Below are positions 30,125 to 41,620 of a stretch of DNA of 64,000 nt, piece after piece. Source of the DNA: Nansenia antarctica. Its lineage: Eukaryota; Chordata; Actinopteri; Argentiniformes; Microstomatidae. Within the stretch, counting starts at the first letter, position 1; each line of letters begins with the position of its first letter. Made by a program: the position numbers and the translations under genes. The stretch spans positions 35,699,002 through 35,763,001 of the forward strand of contig OZ022340.1 in the NCBI GenBank assembly GCA_963989245.1, given 5' to 3'. A model generated the notes under the pieces. It was not told the origin of the DNA, did no database searches, and saw only the letters and a program-made list of their open reading frames with translations.

Positions 30125-32808
30125 TATTGCAACACCATTGTTTATGAACAAGATAGTCAAATGGCTTTGTCATGTTTTCATTATGACAGTTCACTCTGTA
30201 AGTGTTTTCCAATGCAAAAAAGTCAGATCTTGGTGACACTACCTGAAAATGCTCAAGACAGTACTATACACTATTTGCACAGCCATTTGAAATCTACAGT
30301 GGGTTACACATTACTGTATTTAGTGAGGTAAATGAGTACAAGACACTGAATACGTATGTTTCACATTTTTACTGCATATGCTCTTTGCAATTCTCATTTG
30401 TTCACAGCATTGTGCAAAAGAAAAATACAAACTTATTTACAACAAACATAAGAAACACCCTTTGGGTAGAGCTGTGCACAACTGTAAACAATATTGCAGT
30501 ACATATTGGAACTGAATTGGAACATACAACATAGACAGTACTGTAAATCATTCATTCACATCCAGACGTTCCTGTCTGTCTGGCCACATATTTTCATCGA
30601 CATCACAGCAAATATCATCCCTGGCAATGCAGCGAGGAAAGTATCTCTTTGAGTGGCGAATCCACCCTCTGCAGGACTGTGCTGTGATGTCATCACATGC
30701 TGCATCCATGGCCGCTAGCAAGGCCATTTGGGTATGTGGATGCCGGTCATATACCACCTCCAGGCAGAGAAAAACTCCTCTATTGGATTCAGGAATGGGG
30801 AGTAGGGAGGGAGATATTCCACCAGCATCCTTTCATGTGCTGCAAACAGATCTGAGTGGTGAAAACGCACATTATCCCATACAACAACATACTTGTTCAG
30901 ATGGTCTCCATTTAGACCCCTCTCATTCTCAGGGATTATGTCCCTGTAAAGAATGTCTAAAAAAGTCAGCAGATGTTGTGTGTTATATGGACCAAGACAG
31001 GGTATATGGGTGAGGATGCCGTTTTCTGAGATGGCTGCACACATTGTAATATTCCCTCCTCGTTGGCCTGGGACATCAATGGTTGCTCTCTGTCCAATGC
31101 GATTTCTTCCGCGCCTTCTACCTTTTGCCAGATTGAAACCCGCCTCATCAACGTATATGAATGTGTGCAGCGGTTCCCTGGCCTCCAGCTCCAGTACACG
31201 CTTTATCCCAGAATAGAGAGAGAGAGAAAAAAACTATAACAACTTTTCCTGTGTAACATAATGCATTCTGGACAACATATTGTACAGTATGAACTGTCAG
31301 GTAAGTGCACTGCATGGCACTACACAAAGTAACCAGTTTACAGCACTGGACATTAGAGTATGCATAGAACACATAAATGTTTTACCTGTACATACTGGTG
31401 ACGGATCTCCTTCACTCTGTCGCTGTTCCGTTCAAATGGCACATTGTACAATTGTTTCATGCGCATTTCATTTCTCCTGAGCACTCTGTCAATTGTAGCG
31501 ATTGAAACGGATTCAATATTCCCAAAGATATTGTCATCCTCTATAACAGCGCTTTGTATCTCTCTCAACCTTATGGCATTGTTTGCAATCACCATTGCAC
31601 AAATGGCTTCCTCTTGTTGTGGAGTAAAAAGGGGCCCTTTTCCACCTCTGCGACGTTGTCTTGCCTTGTCTTGTCTATGTGGTGCAGAGTAAAATTACAG
31701 TAATGTACAGTAAACATGAGACATACTGCTTTAACCCATATTACTGTAGTGTACAATAACAGTGCTTCCCACTTGTAAAATGCTGCAGTACAGTACCATA
31801 CTGTAAATATGGCAAATATTTACTGTAACACTACTTTACACTACAATACAGTAAATCTGTGCTGCAGTAAAGCTGTAAGTCTAAATGTAAAATGTAAAAA
31901 GTGACAAGTTCTTGTCCCACTGTAAGCTTCATGTATGACACAATGACAGTAGTGCAGTGCAGATTGTTTAGTGCTGAATTACTGTCCAATATACCGTACA
32001 CACCTGTTCTCCCGACAAAATGTTTGAATAATTGAATTTACAGTGGTTCTCCCAACATTTGGCTGCACCCTTCGACCTGCCTCAGCCATTGTGAGGCCGT
32101 GATTGACAACATGGTCCACAATTGTAGCCCTAATATCATCAGGAATCTGCCTATGTACTTGGCCTCTTCTTCCTCTTCCCCTGTTTTGTCCCCTCCCCGC
32201 ATCCTCGCCCCTCTTCCACGATGCTGACCTTCTATTTCTGCGTCACAGTATTGTCAAAATGGTACACACTATGTCCTGCTCGGTTCATATACTGTATGCT
32301 TGCCAATTGAGGGTTCATGGGATTCAGCTCTGAGTGACTGTGGAGAAGTGGCTTATCATTGGTTACAATTACATGTAATGCTTCACACACTCCTCACATC
32401 AGTGAAAGCTGAGGTTCACCTGAGAGAAATGGTTTTTTCAGGAAAAAAATTGAAAGAAATGTGTAAAATTTGCTTGACAGATTTTTACAACTTGTTCAAC
32501 ATTTTTGTATGTAATGACTCAAGCAATGAAATGAGGACTATTAGTTTTATAGGGAATGACTATTCAGCATCCAAAAGTATAGTTAATTTTGACTGACATG
32601 ACATAAGAAAATGATAATGTTATAAAACAGCAGAGAATTGTATGACAGCAATTGATGCATGTCCAAAAGCATTTGCAATTTGTTGGAAGCAATGAGAAAC
32701 TGCTACTATGATGTGCACAAATGACTAAATGTTGTGGAGGTTGAACTAACAGTTATGAGAATTTTAATTCTGATCAGAGAAATGCACCAAAGCAATTGAG
32801 AAAAACTG
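30125..32808 (-). mobile_element. DD35E transposon, copy 2, inverted and 3'-truncated
   Basis: Read on the minus strand it starts at 32,808 (CAGTTTTTCTCAATTGCTTT), with TA at 32,809-32,810, and is closely similar to copy 1 throughout. Its last ~230 bp including its own right end are missing: after AAACAATGGTGT it runs into the terminal repeat of copy 1. Confidence 0.75.
30560..32230 (-). pseudogene. DD35E transposase, copy 2 (three exons, broken)
   Basis: Exon A (about 32,230-32,013) has the helix-turn-helix without the copy-1 stop (IPDDIRATIVDHVVNHGLTM). Exon B about 31,678-31,390; exon C about 31,204-30,560. Relative to copy 1 it has a four-residue in-frame loss between the second Asp and the Glu (HHSDLFAAHERM) and a frameshift after FFSAW. 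It keeps the C-terminus that copy 1 lost (GWIRHSKRYFPRCIARDDI). Each copy is broken in a different place. Confidence 0.75.
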
Positions 32809-32810
32809 TA

Positions 32811-32990
32811 AGGTTTTCTACTGCTCTGTTTACACCTTCACTGTTGGATTGAAAGGTTTCTTTCAGGAACTGGTCTAATAGTGATTGAACTTGTTGTTGT
32901 CTAATAGCGTTGTGATATGTTTCTACACTGCCTTCCTTCCATTTGCAGTATTTTAATAGTGTGCAGTTTGGTTTACTAGGTAGGTTTTAC
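32811..32990 (-). pseudogene. LINE-C fragment, split by the DD35E pair
   Basis: Reverse complement of the LINE-C linker: matches 22,518-22,650 (QQQVQSLLDQFLKE, QSNSEGVNRAV). The continuation of this LINE lies on the other side of the DD35E pair at 27,691-27,756. Confidence 0.75.
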
Positions 32991-32999
32991 TACTTCATG

Positions 33000-33310
33000 A
33001 TTGGGTGTTGAACTGTTCAGGTGGTTTTGCTGTGGTCTGACAGGGGTGTTAGCTCTGAGAGACACCAGGCTGAGGTCAGAGATGAAGTCATCTACTGTAC
33101 TGTTACATAGCTGCACCAGGGGGCCCAGTCACTCACCTAGCTGCACCAGGGGGCCCAGTCACTCAGCATGTTGACAGGTGGAGAGGAACCCCCTCCCCCC
33201 TCCCTCCCCCCCCTCCCCCTGCCCCCTGCTGACTCTATCTCTCCTGCTGACTATAAATACCACTGACCCCTCACTGGACAACACTGATTGTTTTGGTGGT
33301 CGGTGGCTGG
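33000..33310. other. Unassigned spacer
   Basis: Contains two tandem copies of TAGCTGCACCAGGGGGCCCA (33,108-33,165) and a C-rich stretch. No gene. Confidence 0.4.
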
Positions 33311-33314
33311 TGCC

Positions 33315-33316
<2 letters not shown>

Positions 33317-33359
<43 letters not shown>

Positions 33360-33435
33360 GGGGGGGGGGGGGGGGGGGTTTGGTCGTGAAGTTGCAGCTG
33401 ATATACAAGCTGCCAGTGTCACTCACATACCCCAG

Positions 33436-33501
<66 letters not shown>

Positions 33502-33511
33502 CAAACCAAAA

Positions 33512-33559
<48 letters not shown>

Positions 33560-33592
33560 GAGAGACAGTGAGACAGAGAGAGAGAGAGAGTT
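33317..33592. repeat. GT, poly-G, CA and GA microsatellite cluster
   Basis: GT array, a ~20-base G run, a CA array and a GA array in 275 bp. Confidence 0.95.
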
Positions 33593-33654
33593 AATAAAAT
33601 ATGTTTTATTTCATTTATTTATTCTAGTATGTAATCTATTTGTAATCTAGTATG

Positions 33655-33798
33655 TAATCTATTCATTTATTCTAGTATGTACATGTATGTACATTACATT
33701 ATTTTTGTTTTTGTTTTTTATCTTCACACTTCACATGCTTTGGCAATGTAAATGTATGTTTCCCATGCCAATAAAGCCCTTTGAAATTGAAAATTTAA
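33655..33798 (+). mobile_element. LINE 3' tail fragment
   Basis: Ends in TTTCCCATGCCAATAAAGCC then CTTTGAAATTGAAAA, a tail common to fish LINE copies with an AATAAA signal and a (TTGAA)n-like end. Family not assigned. Confidence 0.45.
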
Positions 33799-33799
33799 A

Positions 33800-34034
33800 T
33801 TGAGAGAGAGAGACAGAGAGAGAGAGAGGGAGACATTGAGAGAGACAGAAAGAGAGAGAGAGACAGAGACAGAGAGAGAGAGAGACAGAGAGACAGAGAG
33901 ACAGAGAGAGAGAGAGAGACAGAGACAGAGAGAGAGAGAGAGACAGAGAGACAGAGAGACACAGAGAGAGAGAGAGAGACAGAGAGAGAGAGAGACAGAG
34001 AGACAGAGAGAGAGAGACAGAGAGAGAGAGAGAG
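33800..34034. repeat. (GA)n microsatellite
   Basis: GA array with regular CAGAGA interruptions, about 235 bp. Confidence 0.95.
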
Positions 34035-34184
34035 CACACCCAGTAGCAATACATCTAGGTGAGATATGTTACTAACCTGACATCATTATGATCATGTGAT
34101 ACTGAAGCTGAGTTGATTCCCAGCTATGATTCCCAGCTTCTATGTTGAGACCCTTGGAGACAGAATGACGGTAGATTAGTCTTC

Positions 34185-34500
34185 CTGGACCAGGGTTAGG
34201 ATGGACCAGGACTAGACCAGGGTTAGGTCAGACCAGGACCGGACCAGGGTGAGGACAGACCAGGACTGGACCAGGGTTAGGACAGACCAGGACTGGACCA
34301 GGGTTAGGTCAGACCAGGACTGGACCAGGGTTAGGACAGACCAGGACTAGACCAGGGTTAGGACAGATCAGGACTAGACCAGGGTTAGGTCAGACCAGGA
34401 CTGGACCAGGGTTAGGACAGACCAGGACTAGACCAGGGTTAGGATGGACCTGAACTAGACCAGGGTTAGACTAGGGTTAGGATAGACCAGGACTGGACTG
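34185..34500. repeat. 27-bp minisatellite (GACCAGGACTGGACCAGGGTTAG), left part
   Basis: About 11 units. The array resumes at 35,517-35,595, so the L2 copy between was inserted into it. Confidence 0.9.
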
Positions 34501-34504
34501 GACT

Positions 34505-35516
34505 CTCTCTCTCTGTCTCAGACTTAGTTACGTTAAAGACCTGTCTGGCTGCTGTAAAGGGCTGGTTATCAGCGAACTTTCTGCTATTAAATTCAGACAA
34601 GACTGAAATGATCAAATTCGGTCCAGCTAGACTAAATCATGCAAGTGATAGTCTTGTCTTGACCTTGGATGATTGTGTCATCCAGTGCAGGGACAAGGTT
34701 AAAAATCTCGGTGTCATTCTGGATCAGAGCCTCACATTTGACCCTCACATAAAGGGGGTGATAAAAATAGCATTCTTTCACCTCAGAAGAATTGCTAAGA
34801 TTAGATCAATTCTTTCTTTTGAAGATGCTGAGATTCTGATCCATTCTTTTGTGACATCCAGATTAGATTATTGTAATGTCCTTTTGTCGGGACTGCCAAA
34901 AAAGAGCTTCCATGGTATACAAATGGTCTGAAATGCTGCAGCTCGCATTTTGACTGGGTCTAAGAAATACGACCATATCTCACCAGTGCTGGCCTCCCTT
35001 CATTGGCTCCCTGTCCATGTTAGAGCGGATTTCAAGATGCTGCTACTAACATACAAAGCTATAAATGGCACTGCGACTGCGCCTTCTTATTTAAAGGACC
35101 TTCTCGACCCATATGTGCCCTCAAGGGCTCTGCGCTCACAAGGCTCTGCCCTGCTCATTATTCCTAGAGTTAGAAAAAAGACAATCGGTGAGCGTGCGTT
35201 CTCCTTCCGTGCACCAACTCTCTGGAACCGTCTTCCCCTGGATATCAGACAGGCAGAATCAGTGAAAGTGTTCAAAAATAAGTTAAAGACCCACCTGTTT
35301 TCTGTTGTCTACATGTCATAGGCTGTGTATTTGTGCTGTTGAAATTATGTGTGTTTTTAAATTGAAATAGTTGTTTTAAATTGTTTAATTTTTTTGTTTC
35401 TACCTATTGTATTTGTGCTGCGAAATAGTGTGTTTTTTAATTGAAATAGTTGTTTCTAAATTGTTTAAAATTGTTGTTTTTACCTATTGTATTTGTGCTT
35501 CGAAATTGTGTGTTTT
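34505..35516 (+). pseudogene. L2-type LINE, C-terminal RT fragment
   Basis: The plus-strand frame carries VKGWLSANFLLLNSDKTE, VKNLGVILDQSLTFDPHIK, FVTSRLDYCNVLLSGLPKK, a stop at 34,929, NAAARILTGSKKYDHISPVL, SLHWLPVHVRADFKMLLLTY, APTLWNRLPLDIRQAESVKV and FKNKLKTHLFSV, ending at 35,321. The L2 signature is clear. A single premature stop (HGIQMV*) splits an otherwise well-kept frame. 5'-truncated and lacking the RT catalytic core. Confidence 0.85.
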
Positions 35517-35599
35517 TGGGTTAGGACAGACCAGGACTAGACCAGGGTTAGGACAGACCTGGACTGGTCTTACTGGACCAGACTGACTATGGACCAGGG

Positions 35600-35842
35600 T
35601 TAGGATGGGAGGACTTGAGGGTGGCAGAGAGTGTGGATATCTTTAAAAGAGAACTTAAAACACACATTTGTTATTAGCCTGGCTTTTATCTGGTCTAAAC
35701 TTGATGATCTTAACTTGCATTTTTACTCGTATTTCTTATCTCCTACCTCTTGTTTTATTGTGTTAGTATTTTAATTACTATCTTTTTCCTTTTTTTTGCA
35801 TTCAATGTCTGACTTGTGCTTTATAAATTAAATTTGATTTAA
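35600..35842 (+). pseudogene. L2-type LINE 3' end
   Basis: Short frame EDLRVAESVDIFKRELKTHI, then a 3' UTR ending in TTATAAATTAAATTTGATTT. About 240 bp. Confidence 0.6.
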
Positions 35843-35944
35843 GTTGTATAGAGACTAGAGATCTGGCCAACTGTATTCCAGATAAGGGCCTCTGTATCAC
35901 ACATAAGGGACCATAAGAGACAGATGATCCTAATTCACACTGAA

Positions 35945-36020
35945 GAACTAAGCTGAACTGAGCTGAACTGAGCTGAGCTGAGCTGAGCTGAGCTGAACTG
36001 AACTGAACTGAACTGAGCTG
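35945..36020. repeat. (AGCTGAACTG)n tandem repeat
   Basis: Pentamer-based array GAGCT/GAACT. Confidence 0.9.
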
Positions 36021-36094
36021 AGTTGTACTGGTCTCGCTTGATACAGATCTGCACGTTTGCTGAAACATTTCTGGAAAAGATTGTATCTTAGCCC

Positions 36095-36415
36095 GATTCA
36101 CTGGACCACCCCAGGCCATGGTACCAGACCACTGGACCACCCCAGGCCATGGTGCTAGACCACTGCACCACCCCAGGCCATGGTGCTAGACCACTGGACC
36201 ACCCCAGACCATGGTGCTAGACCACTGGACCACCCCAGGCCATGGTGCTAGACCACTGGACCACCCCAAGCCATGGTGCTAGACCTCTAGAAAACCCCAG
36301 GCCATGGTGCTGGACCACTGGATCACCCCAGGCCATGGTGCTAGACCACTGGACCACCCCCGGACCATGGTGCTAGACCACTAGACCACCCCTGGCCATG
36401 GTACCAGACCACTGG
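36095..36415. repeat. ~31-bp minisatellite (CCACTGGACCACCCCAGGCC core)
   Basis: About ten units of CCACTGGACCACCCCAGGCC followed by ATGGTGCTAGA. Confidence 0.95.
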
Positions 36416-36419
36416 GGTA

Positions 36420-37076
36420 GGGGTTGGGGTGGGGTAGCGATGGGGTAGGGGTAGTGTAAAGGCCAGTTCAGATCCAAGATAATGGTAACCATGAGGGTGC
36501 AAACTCTTCTAATCGTGGCAACTATGTTGAGCTATTACATGCTTTTGCTGAGAAATATGAAAGGTTAGCTAGACATTTGGAGACAGGTAGGCAAGACTCT
36601 TGAAACTCTCACCTTGAAAAGGGTACATCTTTGTAAGTGACATGAAACTGACCCCTCCGTGACCCCTCCGTGGCCAATAGATAACCCATTGTTACATAGG
36701 AAGCTGGCTTTATTCAACGTTTAGGTCTGTCATGACAATGGAGTCTGAATACGAGTGCAGTGCTGTGTTTTTATGTTTTTATGTTTTCGTCTAGTGTGTG
36801 TGCGCGAGTTAGCCTTGACAGCTAATGCATTTGCGTTGCAAATGGAAGGCAAGTTAGCTAGCTAGATAGCCTACGTACTCAGTCATATTCAGACCTACAG
36901 GCCTTTAACTGAATGTTTCGTCTTTGCCGTTTTTTCATCAGTGCTACTGGCAACACTGTCAGCCATGTCACTGTCAATGCTGTTGTCAGACATTTTTCTT
37001 GCCGGGTAAACACAACTTGCATTGTTGTTATGTAAAGGGTCGTCTGTGTCTCCCTCTCTCTCTCTGTCTCTCTCTT

Positions 37077-37123
<47 letters not shown>

Positions 37124-37186
37124 AAACTTGTTTGATCTTCATAACGTCAACACTAAGTTTCAAGAGTATTACTATTACTATATATA
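36420..37186. other. Unassigned spacer with CT/CA microsatellite
   Basis: Mixed sequence. CT array at about 37,051-37,088 followed by CA at 37,089-37,120. No coding evidence. Confidence 0.4.
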
Positions 37187-38800
37187 CACTACCGTTCAAA
37201 AGTTTGGGGTCACTTAGAAATGTCCTTATTTTTTAAAGAAAAGCACTGTTTTTTTCAATGAAGATAACATTAAATTAATCAGAAATACACTCTATACATT
37301 GTGTATGTTGAAAATTACTATTCTAGTTGCAAACATCTGTTTTGTAATGGAATATCTACATACGTAGGTGTATAGAGGCCCATTTCCAGCAACCGTCACT
37401 CCAGTGTTCTAATGGTACATTGTGTTTGCTAATCGCGTTAAAAAACGAATGGATGATTAGAAAAACTTTGAAAACCATTGTGCGTTATTACAGCTGAAAA
37501 CGGTTTTGCTGGTTAGAGAAGTTGTACAAATGGCCTTCCTTTGAGCTAGTTGAGTATCTGGAGCATCACATTTGTGGATTCGATTATACTCTCAAAATGG
37601 CCAGAAAAAAATTACTTTCATATGAAACTCGACAGTCTATTCTTGTTCTTAGAAATTAAGGCTATTCCATGTGAGAAATTGCCAAGAAACGGAACATTTC
37701 CTACAACGGTGTGTACTACTCCCTTCAGAGAACAGCACAAACAGGCTCTAACCAGAGTAGAAAGAGAAGTGGGAGGCCCCGGTGCACAACTGAGCAAGAA
37801 GACAAGTATATTAGAGTCTCTAGTTTGAGAAATAGACGCCTCACAGGTCCTGAACTGGCAGCTTCATTAAATGGTACCCAAAGCCAGTGTCAACGTCTAC
37901 AGTGAAGAGGCGACTCCGGGATGCTGGCATTCTAGGCAGAGGGGCAGAGAAAAAGCCATATCTGAGACTGGCCAATAAAAGAAAAAGATTAATATGGGCA
38001 AAAGAACACAGACATTGGACAGAGGAATTGAAGGAGAAGTGTTATGGACAGACAAATCGAAGTTTGAGGTGTTTGGATCACACAGAAGAACATTTGTGAG
38101 AAGACGCAGAACAAGTGAAAAGATGCTGGAAGAGTGCCTGATGCCATCTGTCAAGCATGGTGGAGGTAATGTAATGGTCTGGGGCTGCTTTGGTGCTGGT
38201 AACGTGGGAGATTTTTACAAGGTAAAAGGGATTTTGAATAAGGACGGCTATCACTCAATTTTGCAACGCCATGCCATACCCTGTGGACAGCGCTTGATTG
38301 GAGCCAATTTCCTCCTACAACAGGACAATGACCCAAAGCACACCTCCAAAAGATGCAAGAACTATTTAGGGAAGAAGCAGGCAGCTAGTATTCTGTCTGT
38401 AATGGAGTGGCCAGCGGAGTCACCAGATCTCAACCCCATTGAGCTGTTGTGGGAGCAGCTTGACCGTATGGTACGCAAGAAGTGCCCATCAAGCAAATCC
38501 AACTTGTGGGAGGTGCTTCAGGAAGCGTGGGGTGACATTTCTTCAGATTACCTCAACAAATTAACAGCTAGAATGCCAAAGGTCTGCAATGCTGTAATTG
38601 CTGCAAAGGGAGCATTATTTGACGAAAGCAAAGTTTGAAGGACAAAATTATTATTTCAAATAAAAATCATTATTTCTAACCTTGTCAATGTCTTGACTAT
38701 ATTTTCTATTCATTTTGCAACTCATTTGATAAATAAAAGTGTGAGTTTTCATGGAAAACATGAAATTGTCTGGGTGACCCCAAACTTTTGAAGGGTAGTG
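37187..38800 (+). mobile_element. Tc1-like DD38E transposon with complete ends and TA target duplication
   Basis: The left end CACTACCGTTCAAAAGTTTG continues GGGTCAC. The right end reverse complemented reads CACTACCCTTCAAAAGTTTG then GGGTCAC. TA flanks both sides (37,185-37,186 and 38,801-38,802). Length 1,614 bp, normal for autonomous Tc1-like elements. The transposase is broken, so this copy could move only with help. Confidence 0.9.
37597..38638 (+). pseudogene. Tc1-like transposase (DD38E), one stop and frameshifts
   Basis: Starts MARKKLLSYETRQSILVLRN, then TAA after about 20 codons, then GYSMREIAKKRNISYNGVYY, RPRCTTEQEDKYIRVSSLRN. A shift near 37,890 leads to STSTVKRRLRDAGILG (second helix-turn-helix). 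Another near 38,040 leads to the catalytic part: LWTDKSKFEVFG, LLQQDNDPKHTSKRC and SPDLNPIELLWEQLD, ending in a stop at 38,638. All three acidic residues remain. The count between second Asp and Glu is 38 residues, not the 34 of canonical Tc1, placing it with the DD38E (Intruder-type) relatives. Normal length would be about 340 residues. Confidence 0.85.
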
Positions 38801-38925
38801 TATATTAATGTTACATCCCATTATACATAGTATAATGTATACACAAGTATAAGAGAGTCAAATTCTTAGACTTCAGTTCCTCGACGTTACAGCAACAAGA
38901 GACATGAAGTGGTGGTAGTTCAGAC

Positions 38926-38928
<3 letters not shown>

Positions 38929-38970
<42 letters not shown>
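38929..38970. repeat. (CA)n microsatellite
   Basis: About 42 bp of CA. Confidence 0.9.
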
Positions 38971-38972
<2 letters not shown>

Positions 38973-39118
38973 TATGAAGAGTCTGGTGTCTTCTTCCAGG
39001 GATTTAACAAGGTCCCAATGATGCAGCTTCTACCCTTTGGGCTTTATGGTCTGAATCTGCCAGACTAAGAATCATCTTCTGTAACGTTTTAATGGTTCTA
39101 TCTTACTGCCCCAGTTAA

Positions 39119-39245
39119 ACCCCCTGTCTGTCTGTCTGTCTGTCTGTCTGTCTGCCTGCCTGTCTGTCTGTCTGCCTGTCTGTCTCCTTGTCTCCCTGTC
39201 TGCCTGTCTCCCTGTCTCCTTGTCTCCCTGTCTGCCTGTCTCCAG
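39119..39245. repeat. (CTGT)n microsatellite
   Basis: CTGT/CTGC/CTCC array, then C-rich DNA with a C run at 39,290-39,308. Confidence 0.9.
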
Positions 39246-39674
39246 AGGAGAGCTCACTGGCTTCCACCCCCCCTCCCCCAGACCACCCCCCACCCCCCCC
39301 CCCCCCCCTGACCCTGACTTGCAGAAGCAGGCAAACGGCCCCTCAGCAGAGATTGATTGATTGAGTTCATTTATGGATGGAGTAAAAACAGTAATCCAAG
39401 GGATGACATGTGAAAACAGTAATCCAAGGGATGACATGTGAAAGTGTGAACACCTATTTCCAACATTTTGATATTATATTCTATATGTGACAGTAGTGTT
39501 TTGGTCCGCAGATCGGCAACCAATCAAAATGTTCAGACTTTTATTTTGAAACACGGAACTACGTTTCAAAGTTGTTTAGAATCACAACACAAACTCGCTA
39601 GTCAAGCCAAAACACTGCAATGTAATGGATTGGGTGAGTAAACCCCCATGCTACCTAGTTAACTACAACCTGAG

Positions 39675-39712
39675 GTGCTTATAACTGGTGCGCAGGTCCG
39701 CAAGCGTGGTAT
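39675..39712. repeat. Dispersed direct repeat, copy 1 (copy 2 at 41,034-41,071)
   Basis: GTGCTTATAACTGGTGCGCA followed by GGTCCGCAAGCGTGGT. Copy 2 differs by one base (ATGCG). Both are preceded by ATTCTATATGTG-type words at different distances, suggesting a larger degraded repeat. Confidence 0.6.
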
Positions 39713-39726
39713 ACGATAACGTGTCT

Positions 39727-39860
39727 TATGTTAGCCCTGGTCTGACAGACTGCATTCTCTTATGTTAGCCCTGGTCTGACAGGCTGCATTCTCTTATGTT
39801 AGCCCTGGTCTGACAGGCTGCATTCTCTTATGTTAGCCCTGGTCTTACAGGCTGCATTCC
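39727..39860. repeat. ~35-bp tandem repeat (TTATGTTAGCCCTGGTCTGA)
   Basis: Four units of TTATGTTAGCCCTGGTCTGA followed by CAGGCTGCATTCTC. Confidence 0.9.
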
Positions 39861-39879
39861 AGCACACACCCTCCCTCCC

Positions 39880-40242
39880 TCCCTCCCCCTCCCCCCCCCC
39901 CACAGGCCTGTGGAATGACAGTCTTCATCCGTGGCTGCTGACAGGCCAGGCTGTTTTTAGCAGCATGCTGAAGGTCAGCGCTGGGGGGGGCAGATTGTGA
40001 GGGCTATAGATACCCAGCAGTGCCCCTGCCCCCCCCCTCCCCCCCTCTCCAACAGAGAGCCCTGGGGTTCTCTTATCCCGTCATCGGCATGGGAACATAC
40101 ATGGCGCCGTTCAGCTGACGCGTTCGTCCAGAGAGACTTACAGTGTCCCAGTACTGGCGGTCCCAGCAGGAATCCAACCCACAACATGAGCCTTGTTAGC
40201 GCTATAATCTACACCTGTAACCTGTGTTCTTAATGTGTGGAT
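39880..40242. other. Unassigned spacer
   Basis: C-rich runs at 39,880-39,902 and 40,025-40,048 with mixed sequence. No exon signal I can support. Confidence 0.35.
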
Positions 40243-40530
40243 TCCCCCCCCCTATAGCCCCAACCCCCCCTCCAGCCCTCACCACCAACCCTCACCACCA
40301 ACCCCCACCCTCACCCCCAGCTCAGCCCCACCCCCTACAGCCCCAATCCCCCCTCCAACCCCCACCCCCAGCCCAGCCCCACCCCCTACAGCCCAGCCCC
40401 CCCTCCAACCCCCACCCCCTACCCCACCCCCAGCCCAGTACCACCCCCAGCCCCTACAGCCCAGCCCCACCCCCTACAGCCCGAACCCCCCCTCCAGCCC
40501 CCCGTCCAACCCCCCCTCCAGCCCCCCTCC
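40243..40530. repeat. C-rich minisatellite (CCCCACCCCCTACAGCCC)
   Basis: Irregular units of CCCCACCCCC(T)ACAGCCCAG. The three open frames through it are proline-rich artefacts. Confidence 0.9.
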
Positions 40531-41341
40531 ACCTGTGAAGGAGCTTCCCGGCTTCCCCTCCCGGGCGCCTGCTGGTGTCGGGTTCTTACTGTGTCAGATT
40601 GTTTTACTGTGTCAGATTGTTTTACTATGTCAGATTGTTTTCACGCTTGTTAACAGAAACTGTCCCATTGGCTTTTCTTCAAGCCTTGAATTGTCACGTA
40701 AGTGGCCAATGACGTTAGAGGTCTGTGTTGTCAATCTTTACGGTGTCTGTTGTATAAGCTGCACAGTGTGTGTACTGTATAAGCATTGGCTGTCCAGTAG
40801 AAACTCATACAAAAGGATCTTGTTGAAGTAGCTAGCTAGTATCTAGTAGTTAGCTTAAGTATTTTGTGTAAGACAAATCTAGTGAAGCCTTAAACAAACT
40901 TTCCTCAATGAAATCCACCAATAATATTTACACAAAGCCATGATAGCAATGTGCTAGAGTGTCGCTAGAATTGTCTTGCATTTTTTTGTTATTTATTTTT
41001 TCCTTCTATATATTTTGATATATATTCTATATGTGGTGCTTATAACTGGTGCGCAGGTCCGCATGCGTGGTCAACATAGCGGATGCGCACCAGAAAATAC
41101 GAAAAGAGGCGCTTTTGCGTACCAACATTTTTGGGACATGGTTACTAAAATATTCTGATTTTCTCCATCCAGTGGTAAGATGACATCACTGGTAAGATGA
41201 CAAATGTGTTAATGTTAATAATTAGTTATTAATCGTGTAACTTTTAGCCATCGTTCTTGATTAAGTCGATTTTTTTTCAAGTTTACGTGGTGTTAAACCT
41301 TTAGCGGTGGCGATCGGGGATTCCCTTGTGCATATTCTGGC
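40531..41341. other. Unassigned spacer
   Basis: Three tandem TGTGTCAGATTGTTTTACT units at 40,590-40,640, otherwise AT-rich. The second copy of the 39,675 repeat lies at 41,034-41,071. No gene. Confidence 0.4.
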
Positions 41342-41471
41342 CGCTTTCGTAAATTCACCGGAGCGCACACTGGGTTCAACGTCATAAAGGATGAAAATTA
41401 AAGTCATTTGATTGGACAAGAGGCAGTCACGTGGACGCTCCAGTACTCTCAGAGCTAATTTACGAACGCGG
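41342..41471. mobile_element. MITE of the TGCGTTCGTAAA family, copy 2
   Basis: Ends CCGCTTTCGTAAATTCACCG and TAATTTACGAACGCGGC. The interior shares GCGCACACTGGGTTCAACGT, CATAAAGG and TTTGATTGGACAAGAGGCAG with copy 1. Confidence 0.7.
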
Positions 41472-41615
41472 CATCTAAACGCCCACACCCTCGAGAACTG
41501 CACCGAGTCAGCTGATTGCATGGTTCCATACTGTGTGACATTTAATCACTCCGTTGTCAAGTTGTTAAGCTTTTACAGAAATGGGGTGCAAAAAGAACAG
41601 AACAGCTAAGGAAGA

Positions 41616-41620
41616 TATGT
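41616..41620. other. Target-site duplication of the gypsy element (partner 47,058-47,062)
   Basis: TATGT immediately before the 5' LTR and again immediately after the 3' LTR. Five bp is normal for Ty3/gypsy integrases. Confidence 0.95.

Noticed and set aside
38990..39066. Exon-like segment after TTCTTCCAG, considered as a further PDZ-LIM exon
   Set aside because: Its translation does not match PDZ-LIM proteins and there is no proper donor.
41521..41609. Short frame MVPYCVTFNHSVVKL resembling a THAP-domain start
   Set aside because: Lacks the spaced Cys/His pattern of THAP; the same DNA gives a convincing hAT frame that continues across the gypsy insertion.
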